Below the pieces are notes generated by a model that saw nothing but the letters and a program-made list of their open reading frames with translations, ran no database searches and was not told where the DNA came from. Source: Spirochaetota bacterium (lineage in GTDB: Bacteria > Spirochaetota > Brachyspiria > Brachyspirales > JACRPF01). Taken from it: a DNA stretch of 64,000 nucleotides. Positions 35,879-44,162 of this stretch are shown here, piece by piece; positions within the stretch are counted from its first letter, which is position 1, and every line of letters starts with the position of its first letter. Location: NCBI GenBank assembly GCA_016214035.1, contig JACRPF010000008.1, forward strand, positions 62,001-126,000, given 5' to 3'. Both the position numbers and the translations under genes were made by a program.

Positions 35879-35885
35879 GTATCGC

Positions 35886-36092
35886 TTACTGCGCTTGTTT
35901 CTGCGCTTTTTCCGCGGTGATCTGTTCTTTTATGGTATTGGCTTCAAGGCGGCCTTCTTTGCAGGCCTTGATTATTTCCTGAAACGCCTTGCGCACTTTC
36001 GTTGCGGCGGCTTTCACGCGTTTTACTTCAAGCTTCTGAACGTCTTCGTCCATCGCTGCGAGTGCTGCTTTGATCTTTTCAATGCTTTGCAT
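35886..36092 (-). CDS. Small helical basic protein, histone Hc1-like
   Basis: This 68-residue protein is rich in Lys, Ala and Glu and wholly helical by composition. The central VKAAATKVRKAFQEIIKACK resembles the histone H1-like Hc1 proteins of Chlamydiae and Bacteroidetes, which bind DNA. A plain coiled-coil protein is the alternative. AGAGGG lies about 8 nt before the ATG and a consensus promoter lies at 36127-36155. It heads the operon with the glycosyltransferase and tmk genes. Confidence 0.6.
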   Translation of the reverse strand: MQSIEKIKAALAAMDEDVQKLEVKRVKAAATKVRKAFQEIIKACKEGRLEANTIKEQITAEKAQKQAQ

Positions 36093-36126
36093 AGGTAAAC
36101 CCTCTTAATTTATTCGAACGCGGGAT

Positions 36127-36155
36127 ATTTTATATAGTATGAATAATTATGTCAA
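36127..36155 (-). promoter_or_regulatory. Promoter of the small basic protein operon
   Basis: On the minus strand TTGACA (36155-36150) and TAAAAT (36132-36127) are spaced by 17 bp, 35 bp upstream of the ATG. The -35 box lies directly beside the start of repeat element C, which reads the other way. Confidence 0.7.
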
Positions 36156-36156
36156 C

Positions 36157-36298
36157 TAGAGCACGGGACCTCATAACCTGCCAAATAGCAATAAAAAAAC
36201 AAATACCGCAACATAAACACGCACATGGATGTGCGAAATAAGGACATACTCCCGTGCTCCGCTAGCGCCAGCCGAACTGGATGTTCGGCGAGAGCGAC
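36157..36298 (+). repeat. Structured ~140-bp element, copy C
   Basis: Starts TAGAGCACGGG. Stem 1 is AGCACGGG/CCCGTGCT, in which the G-C pair of copies A and B is replaced by A-T. Hairpin 1 (36220-36235) is CGCAC-ATGGAT-GTGCG. Hairpin 2 (36271-36289) is GCCGAAC-TGGAT-GTTCGGC, a different stem sequence that is still fully paired. The element ends GCGAGAGCGAC. Both loops contain GGAT. Confidence 0.85.
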
Positions 36299-36354
36299 AA
36301 TAAATCAGAGCAAACAGCATTATCCAATCAACCAAATCTAATTCTTTCACTAAG

Positions 36355-36493
36355 AGCACGGGGCTTTTTTACCTACCCAATGGCATAAACCAACCAATAT
36401 CCAATGCATAACACGCACACGGATGTGCGAAATAATAGTCTACCCCCGTGCTCCGCCGAGCGCAAGCGGTGCCGGATGCACCGCGAGAGCGAC
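36355..36493 (+). repeat. Structured ~140-bp element, copy D
   Basis: Begins AGCACGGGG 195 bp after the matching point in copy C. Hairpin 1 (36414-36429) is CGCAC-ACGGAT-GTGCG and hairpin 2 (36466-36484) is GCGGTGC-CGGAT-GCACCGC. The ~55 bases after C and after D also align (shared core AAACAGCAT), so C and D are a tandem duplication of a ~195-bp unit. Confidence 0.85.
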
Positions 36494-36545
36494 AGAAAAG
36501 CAGGGTAAACAGCATCCTTCATTCAGCCTAATATAATCCATTCAC

Positions 36546-36566
36546 TGACAGGGGATACCCCTGTCA
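36546..36566. promoter_or_regulatory. 9-bp stem palindrome
   Basis: TGACAGGGG, ATA, CCCCTGTCA is a perfect inverted repeat with a 3-nt loop, about 50 bp past the stop of the GH130 gene. Neither strand has a T-run after it, so it is not a standard intrinsic terminator; it may block 3' degradation or be an operator. Confidence 0.45.
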
Positions 36567-36613
36567 AAATACTGCAATTTCCGTAACGTGATGCCCTTAA
36601 CGTGTACCTGCCT

Positions 36614-37564
36614 TCATTTCGTTTTCTCATTCAGACATTCATCGATTATCTCATCGAGATCGCCTTCCGCGAGGCAAAGGCATGTATCCGCTCCGCCATA
36701 ATAGACACGGAGCTTTCTGGCTTTAAGATCGGCGATGGCGCCCGTGGCGAAAACGACATCGGGGATGACACCCAAGTGTTCATATTCCGTCTCGGGGGTG
36801 AGTATATATCGCTTTATCATGCCGGTTATCTTTTCCGGCTCGTTAAGATCGAGCATGATTGCGCCGAGGCTGTAGCGGAATCCCATAAAGGTATTCTGGA
36901 CGCCGTGAATTATTTCAAGCCAGCCGCGTTCGGTTTTTATGGGAACCGTAGGGCCTACTTTCAATCCCGCCCACGGGAAGGCGTTTCGAGAAAGGAGCGG
37001 ACGGTGCCTTCCCCAGTGGATAAGATCTGGTGAGCGTGAAATCCACATATTCGCGTAGGATTTTTCATACGGTGCGCCGACACTGTACGGGCGATCGAGC
37101 CGCACATACTCGCCGTTAATTTTTTCCGGAAAGAGACACGGCACGCGGTTGTGCGGCAATGCGATGATTTCCACCGGTTCAACCGTCTTGAAATCGGTGG
37201 TTTTGTACAGAAAAGCGACGCATCCCCATTCCGAATTCCCGGGCCGCATGATGTAATACGTATCGCCCATCTGCGTAATACGGAAGTCGATGGGGTGCAT
37301 GTCCAATTCGCCGAATTTTTTATTTTTATCGACGAAGAAAAGAGGATCCTTTTCAATCTCAAAGTTGATGCCGTCATCGCTTGTCGCGACATGCGCCTGT
37401 GTATACGGGGCGTCGGCGAGTTTCACCGATATGAGGAGAAGAACCTTTCCGCGGAACATACATTGTCCGGGATTGAATATCTGATCCGCATACCCATAGG
37501 GGAAATCCTTCGGCCCGATGATGGGATTCTTCGGATGCCGTTTCAGTAATGTGTCGTAGCGCAT
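36614..37564 (-). CDS. GH130-type glycoside phosphorylase/hydrolase
   Basis: The 316-residue protein has the five-bladed propeller pattern of GH130: NPIIGPKDFPYGYADQIFNPG near residue 13, VATSDDGINFE near 58, HPIDFRITQMGDTYYIM near 90, RPYSVGAPYEKSYANMWIS and the C-terminal VYYGGADTCLCLAEG. GH130 enzymes act on beta-mannosides or related bonds, often by phosphorolysis. No signal peptide is visible, so it is cytoplasmic. GAGGAG lies 6 nt before the ATG and the gene starts 17 nt after the broken sulfatase, as the last member of the IclR operon. Confidence 0.85.
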   Translation of the reverse strand: MRYDTLLKRHPKNPIIGPKDFPYGYADQIFNPGQCMFRGKVLLLISVKLADAPYTQAHVATSDDGINFEIEKDPLFFVDKNKKFGELDMHPIDFRITQMGDTYYIMRPGNSEWGCVAFLYKTTDFKTVEPVEIIALPHNRVPCLFPEKINGEYVRLDRPYSVGAPYEKSYANMWISRSPDLIHWGRHRPLLSRNAFPWAGLKVGPTVPIKTERGWLEIIHGVQNTFMGFRYSLGAIMLDLNEPEKITGMIKRYILTPETEYEHLGVIPDVVFATGAIADLKARKLRVYYGGADTCLCLAEGDLDEIIDECLNEKTK

Positions 37565-37580
37565 ATATGCTCCTCAATCT

Positions 37581-38811
37581 TTAGTCAGTAACCGGAACCA
37601 ACGATGTGATTTTTGTATCCGCATGACGAATTGTTTCATTGCGCTTGTTCATGGAAAACATCCCTTTTCCATGATGCGCCATGAGCGCACTGAGCGGAGT
37701 ACCATCACGCCCGGCGGGCAGCGGGATGCCGGCGAGTTCGCAGAGCGTGGGGTACAGATCCACTGATTCCACGAGACCGTCGAAGCGTCCGCCGCGGGGA
37801 CCACCCGGCCGTGACAGCAGGAACGGTATGCGATGGATTGACTCATATATGCCGAAATTCTTGTGGAACAGACCGTGCTCACCTGCAAAATCACCATGGT
37901 CCGCAGTATAGAAGATAATGGTATTCTCAATATCGCCGCTCTCCGTGAGATGGTCGAGTACACGGCCGATCTCCCCGTCGATGGCAGTGATGAGGGCGTA
38001 ATAACTGGCAAGGCACCGCCTGAGCGCCGTCTCGTCCTTCGCAAGCGGATAGGTGCCGTGCCGTTCAATGTGCTCTATCATGAACCTAGGTTTTCCCGCA
38101 AAGCCGTTCCTGAAAAGGTCAGACGAGCCTTCGGGAAGCGTAAGACGCTTCGGGTCATAGAGACCGAAATGTGCCTTCGACGGGGCGATGGGCGCATGCG
38201 GACGCTGGAAGCTCATGTGGATGAAGAACGGACGTTCTGTATCGCGTTCATCAAGAAAGCGGAGCGTTTCGTTTCCGGTATACCGTTCTATCGAGTGTTC
38301 ATACGGATGCTTAGTCGGACCACTCCCGTCAAGTGTATATTCCATGCCTTTCCTGGGGGAGCTTCCTCGTACAGGTCCGCAAACCCGTGGTCGGCAAGAT
38401 ATTTGAAATAGTGCGTGGTCTCCGGGTCGCCATGCAGCGCGTCGCAGAAGTCGGTGTAGCGTATGCGTTCAAAACCGTCCTCGTCCCAGCGGCGGACCAT
38501 ATGTGACTTACCGAAAAGACCGGTCTGGTATCCGTAGCGGCGGAAGAGGTATGCAAGCGTATCCGGCTCGTGCACCGGATATTCGGCGGTATCGTTGCCG
38601 AACATGCGGTGTGTGTGCATGTACTGACCGGTCATGAAGGTTATCCGCGACGGCGCCAGATGGGGTTGTTCGCAAATGCCGACGAAAAGTTCATCCCGCG
38701 GGCGGCAATGCGGTCGAGGTTCGGCGTCTTCAAGTCGGGATGCCCTGCGCAACTCATGCAGTTCGCATTATGCTGATCGCTCATGAGCCAGAGTATGTTC
38801 GGACGCTTCAT
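37581..38811 (-). pseudogene. Sulfatase gene interrupted by two single-base frameshifts
   Basis: The start at 38811 has AGAGGA upstream and encodes MKRPNILWLMSDQHNANC, the opening of a family S1 sulfatase. At about 38665 the frame breaks inside the active-site CxPSR: the sequence reads NPI, then TG without its third base, then APSRITFMTGQY in the next frame. A second shift occurs at a run of five C near 38355, after which the frame continues from MEYTLDGSG to the end. Restoring one base at each point would give an ~410-residue sulfatase similar to the intact one at 41696-43234, which has NPICTPSR. Either a recent pseudogene or sequencing errors. Confidence 0.8.
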
Positions 38812-38876
38812 CGTATATCCTCTTTGCTTTTTAATGATATGGCGGTGCAGATTTGAGACATGGTACAGTACAGGCA

Positions 38877-41699
38877 TTATTCCTTCAATGAAAGATCATC
38901 AATATAGAAAACCCCGTCGATCTTCTCGGTATTATAGATCAGTATCCGCTCAAGCGAGGTAAAACGTGCATCGCGTTTTTTCAACGATCCGCGGTACGAT
39001 GCCCCGGCACCGGAGACGGCAAGGTCGTACATCGGAACATCGCTCCCGAGCACGAACGTGATGCTGAACGACGCCCATGCGCCCGGAGCGATGGCCGCAA
39101 CGGTACTGCCATCGATATCGATGTTGCCGTTCTTCCTTACGTCGATGAATGCGCCGACAATGTAATCCGGTTTCGCCCCATTGGGGATATCCGAATACTG
39201 ACGGGCTTCGAAGATCACCGGTGCGGGTTTTTTCTCATCAAGTTTGACCATGAATGACAATCGTGCTGTGCCCCGGCCTGCGCGCAGATTGATCATGAGC
39301 CGCGGGTCGTATGCCGGGCCGGGTTTGTCAATGAACGCCAGTACCGGCGGTTTCCCGGTCATCGTTTCGTCATAGGGTTTTATCGACGTGCCGCCTTCGG
39401 AGAATATCTTTATGTTCCCCAGCTCATAAAGTTCGGCCAGTTTTCCGGTAAAACATGCGGCAAGCTCGCGTTTTGATCTCATGATGGTCTCGACCGGAAT
39501 GGGAAAGAACGGCGTTTCCCGCGGGGCCATCGTCTTTTCCAACGGCCAGCGTGCGCGTTCTTCGCTTTTATAGCAGCCGATCTCATCGTACGGGAGTTCG
39601 GAAAATCCCTTTGCGTACGCTGGAGAGCGTTTCTCAAGCCGGTATTCATCATTGCGGCTGTTGACGAAAAGCGGGTCCGCGGTCACTGAATCCCGGTCGC
39701 AGCCCTGTTCCCGCCAGATGTCGAATTCCATGGGTGCTGTTCCGGGCTTCATGCGAATCGCCGCCCCGTTCATCCAATAGATGTTCCCGTAACATGCCGA
39801 TATAAGACCGTCATACCACGTGCCGGCTGAAATACCGAACGGTATCCCTTCGTATACGAGCCTGGCATATGCAGGGTCTCCCGTGTACGCGATGATATTG
39901 TTGACGATAACGGTATTCTGCTGACGTGCTGCGCCGAAATTCTGATTTTCGCCCATGCTGTTCGCCTCCACGCCGTACGGGCAGTCGACGATGATGTTGT
40001 TCGAGACGATATTATCGCTCCCGCCGTGCACATGGACGCCGCCGCGGCTTGCCCGTGCTATGATATTGCCGTATACCGAGGTGCCTGCGGTGAAATCGTC
40101 GAGATAGACACCCCACTGGTAGTAGGGTGAGTAGTAGAACGGATTGCTGTTCTCATGTCCGTAGCCTATCGTATCGACGATGCGGTTATAGCGGATAACG
40201 TTCCCGCCGATACGTACGTTGCGCTGGCACATCCGTATGCCGCCGCCGTCACGCGCCTCGCGCTGCGTCTGGCGGATATCGTTCAGCTCGATGATATTGC
40301 TCACGCCCTTCTGAAACGCCCCGGAACGCGGGCTGTCGTGCATCGTATTACGGCGTATCACATTCCGCTCGCCGAATTGATTGATGTTCGCCATATCCTT
40401 GTCGAATATCCCGCACTCGTACACGTGATTGTTCTCGGCAACATTATCCGCGCCATGGAGCATGATGCCCTCGGCTCCGGTGGAGAATATATCGTTACCT
40501 GCGATGCGGCAGTCACGGCAGCCGTCATTGAACAGAAGGTCCTGTCCCGCTCCGGAGACACCCATTTTTACGCCCGTAAGCGGTGTACGACGAGGATTAC
40601 CCACATCATCGTACGGTTGAGCAACACCGCCAAGGTTGATGCCGTAATTTCCGATATGCGATACCTCACAGCTGATGACATTGACATGACGTGCCCCGAC
40701 CATGCGTATGCCGCTTTGTTCTGCACACATCAGCGAAATATCCATGAACGTGATATAAGAAACGGGGTTATCGGTTTTCGGAGTACGGCGTGCGCGATTT
40801 TCTTCATATGAAACCTGATTCTTTATATCGAGATATTCATACGGGGAATCGAGCGTACCGTTCACTTCGATGATGTTGTCCGACAGCGGAACAATGACGC
40901 TGTCATCAGACGGCTTTTTCCCGTCGGGCGGATAGAAATAGAGCGTATCGCTCACGCGGTCGTGATACCATTCATTCGGGGCATCGAGCAGCGCGAAAAT
41001 GTTCTGCACATAAAAACGGTCATGCTGCGAGAATCCATTGCGGACCTTTCGCACTTTGATGATGCTTTTTGCATCATCTACTTCCAGTATCGGAGTGATT
41101 GAGAATGTCCAGCCGCCCTTGGTATACGCTACTACTTCTGCCTGGCTGCGGTCGCCCATGGAAGCGAAAGACAGATCAGCTGCCTTGAACGGCAGTTCAT
41201 CATTGGGCTTGGCCGATGCCAGAGGCATGTATAAGAATCCGCCGGTAATGGGATGTTTCGGATCTACATTCGGATATCGTGCAATAACCATGCGTCTGTT
41301 ATTGTAAAAGAGCTGATGGAATACCTGGCCCGAAATGCCACTGACCTTCAGGTCGGCTTTATAGATCCCGCCCTTTCCGATCGACCATCCGCGCACCGGT
41401 CTCCCGCCGATGAGCACGGCCGTTTCACCCAGGGCGCTCCGGTATATGCGCGGTGCCGTTCTCGTGCCGCTGTCATCCGGGGAGAACGATATCGCCTTCT
41501 CGAGAAAATAGTTCCCGCCGCGGATGTTCACCGTTACGGGTTCGCTCTTTTTCGTACGCGCGATATCACGTGCACGTTCGATCGTCTGAAGCGGTTTGTC
41601 CTTCGTGCCGGGATCCGCATCATTGCCGTTCACGGCGACAAAGAGTTCAGCGCTTGACAGTATTCCCGCAGCGAGCAGACATGCGATAACTTTTCTCAT
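38877..41699 (-). CDS. Secreted right-handed beta-helix carbohydrate enzyme (GH141-like)
   Basis: The 940-residue protein has a signal peptide (about 1-18), then the opening FVAVNGNDADPGTKDKPLQT and IERARDIAR, common to beta-helix glycosidases and lyases. Long Asn-rich coils follow (SGIRMVGARHVNVISCEVSH near residue 330 and many NIIxxNxI turns). A C-terminal beta domain covers about 770-940. The length and order suggest GH141 or a similar beta-helix family; fucosidase or xylanase activity is known in GH141, but the substrate here is a guess. Its ATG overlaps the stop of the upstream sulfatase (ATGA). Confidence 0.6.
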   Translation of the reverse strand: MRKVIACLLAAGILSSAELFVAVNGNDADPGTKDKPLQTIERARDIARTKKSEPVTVNIRGGNYFLEKAISFSPDDSGTRTAPRIYRSALGETAVLIGGRPVRGWSIGKGGIYKADLKVSGISGQVFHQLFYNNRRMVIARYPNVDPKHPITGGFLYMPLASAKPNDELPFKAADLSFASMGDRSQAEVVAYTKGGWTFSITPILEVDDAKSIIKVRKVRNGFSQHDRFYVQNIFALLDAPNEWYHDRVSDTLYFYPPDGKKPSDDSVIVPLSDNIIEVNGTLDSPYEYLDIKNQVSYEENRARRTPKTDNPVSYITFMDISLMCAEQSGIRMVGARHVNVISCEVSHIGNYGINLGGVAQPYDDVGNPRRTPLTGVKMGVSGAGQDLLFNDGCRDCRIAGNDIFSTGAEGIMLHGADNVAENNHVYECGIFDKDMANINQFGERNVIRRNTMHDSPRSGAFQKGVSNIIELNDIRQTQREARDGGGIRMCQRNVRIGGNVIRYNRIVDTIGYGHENSNPFYYSPYYQWGVYLDDFTAGTSVYGNIIARASRGGVHVHGGSDNIVSNNIIVDCPYGVEANSMGENQNFGAARQQNTVIVNNIIAYTGDPAYARLVYEGIPFGISAGTWYDGLISACYGNIYWMNGAAIRMKPGTAPMEFDIWREQGCDRDSVTADPLFVNSRNDEYRLEKRSPAYAKGFSELPYDEIGCYKSEERARWPLEKTMAPRETPFFPIPVETIMRSKRELAACFTGKLAELYELGNIKIFSEGGTSIKPYDETMTGKPPVLAFIDKPGPAYDPRLMINLRAGRGTARLSFMVKLDEKKPAPVIFEARQYSDIPNGAKPDYIVGAFIDVRKNGNIDIDGSTVAAIAPGAWASFSITFVLGSDVPMYDLAVSGAGASYRGSLKKRDARFTSLERILIYNTEKIDGVFYIDDLSLKE

Positions 41700-43234
41700 G
41701 TGTAATTCCCTCCCGCGATGCTATTGATGTGTTTCCACGGCATTTTGCCGTCCGCGTTCACGTTGATCTTGTAGCGCTCATGCGCCTGTGACGGATGCCG
41801 GTAGGACGGCGGCCAGACGCTCTTGGGACGCGCGGTGGTGACGAGCCAATCGGTGAGATTACGTTCCATCTCCGAGACAACGGCGCGATATGCGCCGTCA
41901 AACCAGAGATTTTTCATCTCCCAGGGGTCGCTCTCGATGTCATACAGCTCGCCGAAACCGTCCGGGTATTCCTTCGCGAACATCGCTTTCGGGTACCACA
42001 CGAGGCGGTATTTCTCCTTGCGCACGCTTTTGCTCCACGCAAATTCGGTGACGGCGATATCGTGCACGATCTCATGACCGCCGGCGAGCAGCGCCGCAAG
42101 CGAACCGCCGTCGGATGTCTCCATGCGCGGAAGACCGGCGAGGTCGCAGAGCGTGTTCGCCGCATCAACGCTTTCGGCAAGCTCATCGGCGCGATGACCT
42201 TTTTTGAAATGACCGTTCCAGCGCCAGATGAACGGGATGCGGGTGATGGCGTCGGCGCAGATGCCGGGCGCCTTTTCCATGATGCCGTGTTCGCACGCAT
42301 AGTCGCCGTGGTCCGTGGAATAGATGACGATGGTGTCATCAGCAATGCCCGCGCGGTCAAGATAATCGAGCGTTTTGCCCACGGCGTGATCGGTCTGGCT
42401 TATCGCCGCAAGGTAGCCGCGGAGTTTCCTGAGGCGCGCCGCCTCGAATGTCTTCGGCTCGATGAGCGCCCACTCGCCCTTCCGCCACTGTGCGGCACTG
42501 CGTATCGCATGGGGCGCCTTGCCCGCAGCCGCCATGTCGTAGTCCGCATTCGGCGGCAGCGTGAGATCGACACCTTCATAGAGCGACCAGAACTCCTCAC
42601 TCGGCGCCGTGCACTGATGCGGCCGCGGAAAGCTGGCGAACGCGAAGAACGGTTTACCTTCGGCCCGTGAGCGCTCCATGAAATCGATGGTCTCCGCTGC
42701 TATCCATCCCTCCTGTGATTCTTCGAAGCTGAGCGGCGATGGACGGCCCTCCATGCTCTGCGTACCGCGCTTGCCGAATTCGGTGAGCGATCCGTGGTCT
42801 TCAAGCTGGAGCTTTCCCCGCGCCTCGAGGAATTCCATATATTTTTTCGACATCCCGACGATGCTGCATCCGCCGCAGGTCTCATGGAAATTATCGGCGT
42901 CATCCTCCACCCAGTATTCGGGGCAGTGTATCTTCCCCACAGCACTGGTACGGTACCCCGCGCGGCGGAAATGTCCGAGTACGGAGGGAAGTCCGCCGGG
43001 ATTGGGCCCGGAAAGGCCGTAATAGCCGTGGTTGTGGCAGTACTGCCCCGAGAGAAAACTCACGCGGCTCGGCGTACAGATGGGGTTCTGCGTGACGGCA
43101 TTCGTGAAGCGCACACCGTCCGCAGTGAGCGCATCGAGGTTCGGCGTGCGGACATCCGGATGACCCGCATGTCCGAGCACCTTTGCGTTATGCTGATCGC
43201 TGAAAAGAAAAAGTACGTTCGGCTGCCTGTTCAT
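41696..43234 (-). CDS. Family S1 sulfatase
   Basis: The start at 43234 has GGAGGA 6 nt upstream and overlaps the iclR stop (ATGA). The 512-residue protein begins NVLFLFSDQHNAKVLGHAGH with the calcium-binding Asp. The NPICTPSR motif at residues 50-57 contains the cysteine (Cys53) that becomes formylglycine. YSTDHGDYACEHGI near residue 310 carries the other metal ligands. No signal peptide is seen, so cytoplasmic or non-classical location is possible. It removes sulfate from sulfated sugars; the maturation enzyme is not in the window. Confidence 0.93.
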   Translation of the reverse strand: MNRQPNVLFLFSDQHNAKVLGHAGHPDVRTPNLDALTADGVRFTNAVTQNPICTPSRVSFLSGQYCHNHGYYGLSGPNPGGLPSVLGHFRRAGYRTSAVGKIHCPEYWVEDDADNFHETCGGCSIVGMSKKYMEFLEARGKLQLEDHGSLTEFGKRGTQSMEGRPSPLSFEESQEGWIAAETIDFMERSRAEGKPFFAFASFPRPHQCTAPSEEFWSLYEGVDLTLPPNADYDMAAAGKAPHAIRSAAQWRKGEWALIEPKTFEAARLRKLRGYLAAISQTDHAVGKTLDYLDRAGIADDTIVIYSTDHGDYACEHGIMEKAPGICADAITRIPFIWRWNGHFKKGHRADELAESVDAANTLCDLAGLPRMETSDGGSLAALLAGGHEIVHDIAVTEFAWSKSVRKEKYRLVWYPKAMFAKEYPDGFGELYDIESDPWEMKNLWFDGAYRAVVSEMERNLTDWLVTTARPKSVWPPSYRHPSQAHERYKINVNADGKMPWKHINSIAGGNYT

Positions 43235-43971
43235 TGCCGTCCTCCGCTCGATGATGTTCCGTCCAGTGACAGATCGCGTGCGGCTTCGATGACCGCTTTT
43301 CCGCATGGTTCCACACTGCCGTCGGGGATGGTGAGCGTATTGCCGCCGAGTCCGACGGCGCCCACGATGCGCCCGTACTCGGTAACCGGTGCCGCAATTC
43401 GCCGTATATGCGGATAGACTACGGCATCCTCGTATGCATACCCGTTCACCGCAATTCCGCTGCGATAGTGCTCCTGAAGACGATCGAACCCGGCTCCGCT
43501 GAACATACGGCGCGGAGCGCCGGTGCGGCTCCCGGCATCAAGCGCGCTGAAAAAGATGTGCCCCCAGGGGGTTGATGAATAATCGTCCGTGGTGTTCCCG
43601 AGCTCCTGCATTGAAATGGAGAACGGATGTATGACCTTGGCGATACACTGCATTACATTCCCGTTCCAATAGATGAGTATGGCGGTGTTGCCCGTAGCGT
43701 CAGATAGCGCCTTGAGCACCGCCGAAGAACGCTCGAGCAGGCGGGCGAATGTAGGCACGGTACGTCCGAGTACGGCAAGCTCATTCCCCGCGCAATACTT
43801 GCCGCGTGCATCCTTCATTATGTAACGCCCCTCTACAAGGCTTTTCAGGAGCCGCATGACCGTTGAGGGCGGCAATTGTGTTTGTGCTAGTATCTCGTTG
43901 AAACCGAGGGGTTCATCACTCCCCATAACAAGTTTCAGAATGATAAGACCGCGTTTCAGAGCCGGTATCAC
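43231..43971 (-). CDS. IclR-family transcriptional regulator
   Basis: The 246-residue protein has an N-terminal winged helix-turn-helix (ALKRGLIILKLVMGSDEPLG and PPSTVMRLLKSLVEGRYI) and a C-terminal effector domain (about 75-240: GYAYEDAVVYPHIRRIAAPV and VGLGGNTLTIPDGS). It starts with GTG. It is the first gene of the sulfatase operon, so it most likely senses a breakdown product and controls the operon. Its promoter and a pair of direct repeats lie just upstream. Confidence 0.9.
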   Translation of the reverse strand: MIPALKRGLIILKLVMGSDEPLGFNEILAQTQLPPSTVMRLLKSLVEGRYIMKDARGKYCAGNELAVLGRTVPTFARLLERSSAVLKALSDATGNTAILIYWNGNVMQCIAKVIHPFSISMQELGNTTDDYSSTPWGHIFFSALDAGSRTGAPRRMFSGAGFDRLQEHYRSGIAVNGYAYEDAVVYPHIRRIAAPVTEYGRIVGAVGLGGNTLTIPDGSVEPCGKAVIEAARDLSLDGTSSSGGRQ

Positions 43972-43984
43972 TTAAAAACACCAT

Positions 43985-44020
43985 ATATGAATATTAATAA
44001 TCACATATGAATATTAATAA
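43985..44020. promoter_or_regulatory. Direct-repeat operator upstream of iclR
   Basis: ATATGAATATTAATAA occurs at 43985-44000 and again at 44005-44020, exactly 20 bp apart (about two helical turns). The upstream copy overlaps the -10 box of the iclR promoter. Each copy contains the palindrome TATTAATA. Autoregulation by IclR is inferred. Confidence 0.6.
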
Positions 44021-44039
44021 AGATTTGATGCTTTGTCAA
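44011..44039 (-). promoter_or_regulatory. Promoter of the iclR-sulfatase operon
   Basis: On the minus strand TTGACA (44039-44034) and TAATAT (44016-44011) are spaced by 17 bp, about 40 bp before the GTG start. The -10 lies in the upstream direct repeat. Confidence 0.55.
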
Positions 44040-44162
44040 GTAATTATAGACAATAACTTGATTTTTTTGAAGAAATGCAGCTTCATCGGACATATTGAGA
44101 CATATAAACTGACGGCGTCAAGCGATAGGCATTTAACCGAATGCATAGAAGTAGTTTCATTA

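Larger units (their letters stand above)
36093..36613. other. Intergenic region with promoter, two structured elements and a palindrome
   Basis: About 520 bases between two minus-strand genes. They hold the promoter of the small basic protein, elements C and D in tandem on the plus strand, and a hairpin-forming palindrome at 36546-36566. No protein-coding gene is supported. Confidence 0.75.

Noticed and set aside
36546-36566. Intrinsic terminator
   Set aside because: The stem is perfect but no T-run follows on either strand.
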